Of a stretch of DNA of 64,000 bases, positions 59,338 through 64,000 are shown piece by piece. The stretch spans positions 62,001 through 126,000 of the forward strand of contig CAWABY010000003.1 in assembly GCA_963780395.1 (NCBI GenBank). Direction: 5' to 3'. The translations under genes were made by a program, and so were the position numbers. The first letter of the stretch is position 1; the number at the start of each line of letters is the position of its first letter. The notes under the pieces are model-generated. The model saw only the letters and a list, made by a program, of their open reading frames with translations. It had not been told where the DNA came from and made no database searches. This DNA comes from VGBV01 sp963780395. GTDB taxonomy: Bacteria > Actinomycetota > Thermoleophilia > Solirubrobacterales > 70-9.

Positions 59338-60370
59338 GCCGAGGGCTCGTGCACCTCGCGCTCTCGAGCACCTCGAGCGTCGCCACGGCGTCCCGGGGAT
59401 CGACCGGCAGGGGGCCCTCGCCGTCCAAGGCGGCGCTGAGCAGCTCATAGAAGCGCGGCCAGGCGCCGGCCTCGGAGGGCACAGGCTCGGCGCGGTCGCC
59501 GCGGACGAGCCTCCCATGCCTTTCGGGTCGCTCGACGCCCCACGGCCCGGGGTCGCCGGGACGCCGGCCCTCGGCGAGCGCGTCCTCCTGTCCGTCGACC
59601 TCCTCGACCACGAACGCGGCCTCGCTGCCCAGCACTCGCAGCCGCGGGCCGCGGGCCGCCGCGACCGAGGACGCCCAGAGGTGGCTGCGAACGCCGTCGG
59701 GATGCGTGATCGCGATGAAGGCGTCGTCGTCGCTTGCGCCGCCGCGGGTGGACTCCACCTCGCCATAGACCTCGACCGCCGGGCCGAACAGCGTCAGCGC
59801 CTGGTCCACCAGGTGGCTGCCCAGGTCGAGCAGCACCCCGCCGCCCTCGGCGGGCGCGGTGGTCTCCCGCCAGGCGTCCTCGCGGAGCTGCGGGCGCCAG
59901 CGCTCGAACCTGGACTCGTAACGGTGCACCCGGCCCAGCGCCCCTTCGGCCAGCAGCCGACGCAGGGTGAGCTGGTCGGAGTCCCAGCGGCGGTTCTGGA
60001 AGACGGTGAGCGGGACGCCTCGGCGCTCGGCCTCCGTGACGAGCGCCCGAGCCGCGTCGGCGCTGGTCGCAAGCGGCTTGTCCACGACCGTGGCGAGGCC
60101 GAGCTCGATCGCCCTGGCCGCGAGCGGGACGTGCGAGCTGTTGGGGGTGGCGACCACGATCAGCTCGTGCTCGGAGGCCCGCTGCCAGAGCTGATCGACG
60201 CTGCCGAGCAGATCGGCGCCGGGGTACTCCTCCTTGGCCCGGCGCGCGCGCTCCTCGCTCGAGGTGACGATCGTGGCCAGCCGCAGGCCAGGGGCGACCT
60301 CGATCAGGGGCGCATGGAACGTCGAGCCGGCGAGGCCGAAGCCGATCAGGGCGGCGCGGCGCGGGGCCAC
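59294..60370 (-). CDS. Gfo/Idh/MocA-family sugar dehydrogenase, second locus
   Basis: The 358-residue protein has the Rossmann motif 'LIGFGLAGSTFHAPLI', then 'IVVATPNSSHVPLAARAI' and 'VVDKPLAT' with the catalytic Lys. The substrate-domain strand is 'GGGVLLDLGSHLVDQAL'. The opening 'GLAGSTFHAPLI' is typical of the YdgJ/scyllo-inositol dehydrogenase-like subgroup. The last 20 residues are Ser/Arg/Pro-rich because the gene runs 44 bp over the convergent transpeptidase. It follows the sugar permease gene and presumably oxidises the imported sugar. Confidence 0.85.
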   Translation of the reverse strand: MAPRRAALIGFGLAGSTFHAPLIEVAPGLRLATIVTSSEERARRAKEEYPGADLLGSVDQLWQRASEHELIVVATPNSSHVPLAARAIELGLATVVDKPLATSADAARALVTEAERRGVPLTVFQNRRWDSDQLTLRRLLAEGALGRVHRYESRFERWRPQLREDAWRETTAPAEGGGVLLDLGSHLVDQALTLFGPAVEVYGEVESTRGGASDDDAFIAITHPDGVRSHLWASSVAAARGPRLRVLGSEAAFVVEEVDGQEDALAEGRRPGDPGPWGVERPERHGRLVRGDRAEPVPSEAGAWPRFYELLSAALDGEGPLPVDPRDAVATLEVLESARCTSPRLSGSRSACPGPSGA

Positions 60371-60385
60371 GGCTCGCGGGCGCGC

Positions 60386-61606
60386 CTAGCTCGTCGCCTG
60401 GCGGCGCAGCCGGGTTGCGGCGTCGATCGTGACGGCGGCGAGCAGCACCGCGCCGGTGATCATGAACTTGACGTCGGAGTCGAGCCCGAGCAGGTCCATG
60501 CCGTTGGAGATCGAGCCGATCACGATCGCGCCGAGCAGCGCCGACCAGACGAAGCCGCGGCCGCCGAACAGGCTCGTGCCGGCGATCACCGGCCCGGCGA
60601 TCGCCAGCAGCAGCACGTCGCCGCTGCCCGACTGCTGGTTCACCGCGAGCAGGCGCGAGGCGGCGAGGATGCCGCCCGCCGCGGCCAGCGTCGAAGCCAA
60701 CATGAATACGCTGATCTTGATCCGCTTCACCCGGATGCCCGCCCGCCGGGCGGCCTCCTCGTTTCCGCCCACCGCGAAGATGTGGCGGCCGTAGCGGGTG
60801 CGCTCGGTGATGAAGGTGAAGATCACGGTCAGCACGACGACGATCAGGGCCGCGAGCGGGACCCCGCGGTCCTCGTTAAGGATCGCGATCGCGGCGACGA
60901 TGGCCGCCGCGACCAGGCCGACCTTCAGCGCCAGGATCGCGTTGGGTGGAGCCTCCAGGCCCGCCGCGAGCCGCCTGCGGCGGCCGATGAACTGGCTGGC
61001 TCCGTAGGCCGCGATGCCGCCGATCCCGATCGCCCACCCGATCGCCGGGTCGAAGAAGGTGCTGGTCAGGTCAGTGATGACGCTGGGGGGCAGGTTGACC
61101 GAGCCGGAGCTGCCCAGCACCGCCAATTGCGCTCCCTGCCAGCCCAGCAATCCCGCGAGCGTGACCACGAACGAAGGGATCCCGAACGTGGTGACCATGA
61201 AGCCGTTGAACAACCCGATCGCGGTGCCCGTCAGCAGCCCGGCCAGCAGCGCCAGCTCGGGGGCGAGGCCCTCCTTCACGGTCAGCACCGCCATCGTGGC
61301 GGCTGCCAGACCGCTGACCGCGCCGACCGAAAGGTCGATCTCGCCGAGCAGCAGCACCAGGACCACGCCGATCGAGATCGTCGCCACGGCGGCGATCTGA
61401 AGGGTCAGGTTGGAGAGGTTGACCGCGCTCAGGAAGCGGTCGTTCGCGATCTGGAAGATCGTCCAGATGACAGCGATCCCGACCAGCACGCGGACCTCGC
61501 CCAACTCGCCGCGTGCGACGCGGCGCAGCATCTGGACGGGAGAGACCGCCTCGCGGACGGTCTCGCCGGATTCGGCCGCCACCGCGGGCGTGGCTCCGTC
61601 GCTCAT
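60386..61606 (-). CDS. Sugar ABC transporter permease (XylH-type)
   Basis: The 406-residue membrane protein has about 10-12 helices, longer than RbsC, which fits XylH. Typical segments are 'LLLGEIDLSVGAVSGLAAATMA', 'FGIPSFVVTLAGLLGWQGAQL' and 'GTSLFGGRGFVWSALLGAI', the permease loop that contacts the ATPase. It overlaps the ATPase gene by 4 bp. The single permease should form a homodimer. Together with the XylF-like protein at 62459, a xylose or related pentose importer is likely. Confidence 0.88.
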   Translation of the reverse strand: MSDGATPAVAAESGETVREAVSPVQMLRRVARGELGEVRVLVGIAVIWTIFQIANDRFLSAVNLSNLTLQIAAVATISIGVVLVLLLGEIDLSVGAVSGLAAATMAVLTVKEGLAPELALLAGLLTGTAIGLFNGFMVTTFGIPSFVVTLAGLLGWQGAQLAVLGSSGSVNLPPSVITDLTSTFFDPAIGWAIGIGGIAAYGASQFIGRRRRLAAGLEAPPNAILALKVGLVAAAIVAAIAILNEDRGVPLAALIVVVLTVIFTFITERTRYGRHIFAVGGNEEAARRAGIRVKRIKISVFMLASTLAAAGGILAASRLLAVNQQSGSGDVLLLAIAGPVIAGTSLFGGRGFVWSALLGAIVIGSISNGMDLLGLDSDVKFMITGAVLLAAVTIDAATRLRRQATS

Positions 61607-62418
61607 AGTGTCGTCTCCTCCGTCTCGCGGTCGCTTACGTCGGCCCCGGTGATCGCGGCGACGACCTCCTCCTGGCTCGACTTGCCGACCTCGAAGTCGC
61701 CGGCCGTCCGGCCGAGCCGCAGGACGGTCACGCGGTCGGCGACCTGGAAGACGTCGGCGAGGTTGTGGCTGATCACGATCACGCCCAACCCGTTGTCGCG
61801 AAGGCGCTTGATCAGGTCCAGGATCTGTTTGGTCTGGACGATTCCCAGCGCCGCCGTCGGCTCGTCGAGCAGCGCGAGCTTCGGCTCGCCCAGCATCGAT
61901 CGGGCGATCGCGACCGCCTGCCGCTGGCCTCCCGAGAGGAACTCGACGTCGCTGCGGACGCTGCGCAGCGTGGTGACGCCGAGCGTGTCGAGCAGCTCCC
62001 TCGTCTTCTGCTCCATCGCGGTTTCGTTCAGGATCCCGGGGCCGCCTCCGACGGCCTCCTGGCCCAGAAAGAGATTGGCGACCACGTCGAGGTTCTCGCA
62101 GAGGGCGAGGTCCTGGTACACGGTCGCGATGCCCAGGGAGGTCGCCGCCTGGGGAGTGTTGAGCCTGACCGACTGGCCCCCGAAGGTCGCCTCGCCGCTG
62201 TCCGCCGGCTGCACGCCGGCGATGGCCTTGATCAGGGTCGACTTGCCGGCCCCGTTGTCGCCGACCAGGCCGACGACCTCGCCGGCGCGGACCTCCATGG
62301 CGACGTCCTTCAGGGCTTCGACGGGACCGAAGCTCTTCGAGAACCCCTCCAGCGCAAGGAGAGGAGCCGAGTTCGAGCCGTTTCCGGCCTTGGAGCCTTG
62401 CTTCTGACTCTCGCTCAT
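61603..62418 (-). CDS. Sugar ABC transporter ATP-binding protein (single-domain, XylG-like)
   Basis: The 271-residue protein has one ABC domain: Walker A 'GDNGAGKST', signature 'LSGGQRQAVAIARS' and Walker B 'LALLDEPTAALG'. E. coli XylG carries two such domains in about 510 residues. This one is the half-length form found in many actinobacteria and must dimerise. The first 20 residues are a polar tail ('SESQKQGSKAGNGSNS'). It overlaps the permease gene by 4 bp and starts 40 bp after the binding-protein stop. Confidence 0.92.
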   Translation of the reverse strand: MSESQKQGSKAGNGSNSAPLLALEGFSKSFGPVEALKDVAMEVRAGEVVGLVGDNGAGKSTLIKAIAGVQPADSGEATFGGQSVRLNTPQAATSLGIATVYQDLALCENLDVVANLFLGQEAVGGGPGILNETAMEQKTRELLDTLGVTTLRSVRSDVEFLSGGQRQAVAIARSMLGEPKLALLDEPTAALGIVQTKQILDLIKRLRDNGLGVIVISHNLADVFQVADRVTVLRLGRTAGDFEVGKSSQEEVVAAITGADVSDRETEETTL

Positions 62419-62458
62419 CTCACTCTCCTCACGCTGGGGGATCCTCTCACTTCACTCG

Positions 62459-63577
62459 TTACTTGATCCCGAGCTCCTGACAATCTGCGGCGTACTGCGC
62501 CGTGCAGATGTCCTTGGCGCTCAGGAACCCGTCCGCGACGATCTCTGACTGCACGTTGTCGCGGAACACGGGAATGGTCTCGAGGAAGACCGTCGGCACC
62601 TGCTCGGTCCCGTTGTCCTCCTCGCCGTTGATCAGGTCCTCGGGGACCTCATCGCCGTTGGCGATCGCGACCGCCAGCTCGGCGGCGCTCTCGGCGAGCG
62701 GAATGATCGGCTTGTAGACCGTCATGTACTGCTCGCCGGCGATGATCCTCTGGATCGCCGTCACCTCGGCATCCTGCCCGGTCACAGGGACCTGCTGCGG
62801 GTTGACGCCGGCCGCCTTCAGCGCCGCGATCGCTCCACCCGCGGTGCCGTCGTTGGCTGCGTAGACGCCGGTGAATCCGTCATCACCGACGGCGGTGATC
62901 GCCTGCTCCATCTCGCGCTGCGCGTTCTCGGGGAGCCAGTCGGGCGTGTCGTACTCCTCCGCGATCTCGACTCCGCGGTCGGAGAACACGCTGTTCGAGC
63001 CCTCCTTGAACAGCTTGGCGTTGTTGTCCTTCGGGTCGCCGTTGATCTTCACGATCGGACCCGTTGGGGAGCCGTCCTCCTCGAGCTTGTCGGAGAGGGC
63101 GGTGCCCTGCTGCTCGCCGACAATGGTGCTGTCGAACGAGACGTAGTAGTCCAGGTCGGCGTCGAGGATCAGCCGGTCATAGCTGATCACCGGGATGTCG
63201 GCCTGCTTGGCCCGGTTCGCGAGTGATCCGGCCGTGGTTGAGTCGACGGGGTCTAGCACCATCACGTCGACGCCCTCGGTCACGGCAGCCTCGACCTGCT
63301 GCTGCTGCCTCGCTGGATCCTGATCCGCGTTCTGGTACTGGATCTCGCAGTCGGGGCAGAGCTCCTCGACCTTCTGCTCGAAGAGCGGCCGGTCCTGTTC
63401 CTCGTAGCGGGTGGTCTGGGTCTCCGGCAGCAGGAAGGCGATCGTTCCTCCGCCCGCGCTGTCGCCGCCACCACCACCACCATCGTCATCGTCATCGTCG
63501 CCGCACGCCACCAGCCCGAGGGCCGCAACCAGCGCGACCACCGGCACCAGCAGGCGCTTACTTCGCCAGGTGCTCAC
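62459..63577 (-). CDS. XylF-like sugar-binding lipoprotein
   Basis: The 372-residue lipoprotein has a signal peptide with lipobox 'LVAC', then Asp and Gly runs. The PBP1 domains carry XylF hallmarks: 'IPVISYDRLILDADLDYYVSFD' in part, 'VYAANDGTAGGAIAALKAAG' and 'VPVTGQDAEVTAIQRI' followed by 'MTVYKPI'. These residues line the sugar site in D-xylose-binding proteins, so xylose or a similar sugar is likely. The GTG at 63577 has gaggagg 6 bp before it. It is the first transporter gene and lies 80 bp downstream of the ROK gene. Confidence 0.9.
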   Translation of the reverse strand: MSTWRSKRLLVPVVALVAALGLVACGDDDDDDGGGGGGDSAGGGTIAFLLPETQTTRYEEQDRPLFEQKVEELCPDCEIQYQNADQDPARQQQQVEAAVTEGVDVMVLDPVDSTTAGSLANRAKQADIPVISYDRLILDADLDYYVSFDSTIVGEQQGTALSDKLEEDGSPTGPIVKINGDPKDNNAKLFKEGSNSVFSDRGVEIAEEYDTPDWLPENAQREMEQAITAVGDDGFTGVYAANDGTAGGAIAALKAAGVNPQQVPVTGQDAEVTAIQRIIAGEQYMTVYKPIIPLAESAAELAVAIANGDEVPEDLINGEEDNGTEQVPTVFLETIPVFRDNVQSEIVADGFLSAKDICTAQYAADCQELGIK

Positions 63578-63657
63578 GTTCGACCTCCTCGGTTGACTTT
63601 CATATCCACTGGTCTCTCCTTTCACTCCTCGTCTTACACACTCGAAAAGTCCTCGGG

Positions 63658-64000
63658 TCATGCCGCCGCGCTCCCGATCTGCTGGGTCGCGAAGCGGTCG
63701 GACGCCTGCGCCACCAGCGCCAGCGCGCCCAGAAGCTCGGCGCGCTCGCCGAGGATGCCGGGCACGATCTCGAGCTCCTCGACGGCGCTCGGAATGCCGA
63801 TCCGGCGCACCGTTTGACGCAGCGGGTCCAGCAGCGTCTCCCCGGCAGCGCTCAGCTCGCCGCCGACCACGACGCACTCCGGGTTCAGCAGGTTGCACAC
63901 GTTCGCCACAGCCAGCCCGATCGCCTTGCCCGCGTCGCCGATCAGCCGCTGGGCGGCCGCGTCCCCGGCGTCGTTCAGCTCCAGGAGCCGGCGGGTGGAG
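63658..64000 (-). CDS. ROK-family protein, C-terminal part (5' beyond window edge)
   Basis: The last 114 codons of a ROK protein are visible. They contain 'LIGDAGKAIGLAVANVCNLLNPECVVVGGEL' in part, the late ATPase-fold helix and strand that follow the zinc motif in NagC/XylR. The N-terminal half, which would tell a repressor from a kinase, lies outside the window. By position just before the xylose-type transporter genes, a repressor is likely, as in locus 1. Confidence 0.85.
   Translation of the reverse strand, partial: STRRLLELNDAGDAAAQRLIGDAGKAIGLAVANVCNLLNPECVVVGGELSAAGETLLDPLRQTVRRIGIPSAVEELEIVPGILGERAELLGALALVAQASDRFATQQIGSAAA

Noticed and set aside
58973..62407. Very long plus-strand open frame (over 1,100 codons) across sugar locus 2
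   Set aside because: It is antisense to the permease, ATPase and dehydrogenase genes and is low in complexity. It arises from codon bias on the opposite strand.

Overview
The window is high-GC, densely packed bacterial DNA. Genes frequently overlap by 4 bp (ATGA, GTGA, TTGA), and GTG and TTG starts are common. The gene set fits an actinobacterium: six consecutive MCE genes, MMPL transporters, an R2-like ligand-binding oxidase beside a TetR regulator, ROK-controlled sugar ABC loci and many CoA or lipid enzymes. My best guess is the Thermoleophilia/Solirubrobacterales side of the phylum, but that is an inference from gene content. No rRNA is present. The only tRNA I find is tRNA-Pro(CGG).

Layout. 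1-4.2 kb: the end of a LuxR-type regulator, a DHFR-like reductase, an MMPL exporter, a small unknown protein and two VOC proteins. 4.4-13.8 kb: sugar locus 1 on the minus strand (Gfo/Idh dehydrogenase, TIM-barrel isomerase, two-domain ABC ATPase, two permeases, binding lipoprotein, second isomerase), faced by a ROK repressor, with a promoter and inverted repeat between them. 13.8-14.4 kb: a gene-poor, repeat-containing stretch beside tRNA-Pro. 14.4-20.2 kb: NTF2-like protein, patatin, TVP38-type membrane protein, then a redox group (Mn-type superoxide dismutase, cupredoxin, rubredoxin, R2lox) faced by a frameshifted TetR gene across a striking palindromic operator. 20.3-22.4 kb: a doubly frameshifted beta-helix protein and a small lipoprotein.

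22.6-33.6 kb: a tightly coupled operon of six MCE proteins with no YrbE permease or ATPase beside it, then an SCP2 sterol-carrier protein and an iron-type alcohol dehydrogenase. 33.6-36.9 kb: a frameshifted unknown gene, a PNPOx-fold protein, a NUDIX hydrolase, a second rubredoxin, a 5'-truncated membrane-protein remnant and an NTF2-like protein. 36.9-41.8 kb: the late biotin pathway bioB-bioF-bioD and bioA, interrupted by an oppositely oriented ferritin-like gene whose 3' half lies antisense to the overlong end of bioD. 41.9-50.6 kb: a GH3-like secreted protein, a second MMPL transporter, a crotonase coupled to a biotin-carrier protein (a likely consumer of the biotin), a glycosyltransferase, a membrane-anchored zincin, glycerol kinase and a TetR/cupin pair. 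50.7-59.3 kb: acyltransferase, MBL-fold hydrolase, two SDRs, alpha/beta hydrolase, thioesterase, an MFS transporter, two secreted proteins and an L,D-transpeptidase. 59.3-64 kb: sugar locus 2, a XylF/XylG/XylH-type ABC system with a Gfo/Idh dehydrogenase and, at the window edge, a ROK protein.

Four apparent single-base insertions break three genes (near 19667, 20488, 21697 and 34189). Three of the four lie in G or C runs, so sequencing error must be excluded before these are called pseudogenes. The observations most worth following are the R2lox-rubredoxin-TetR unit, the MCE operon without its permease, the bioD/ferritin antisense overlap and several compact regulatory repeats.
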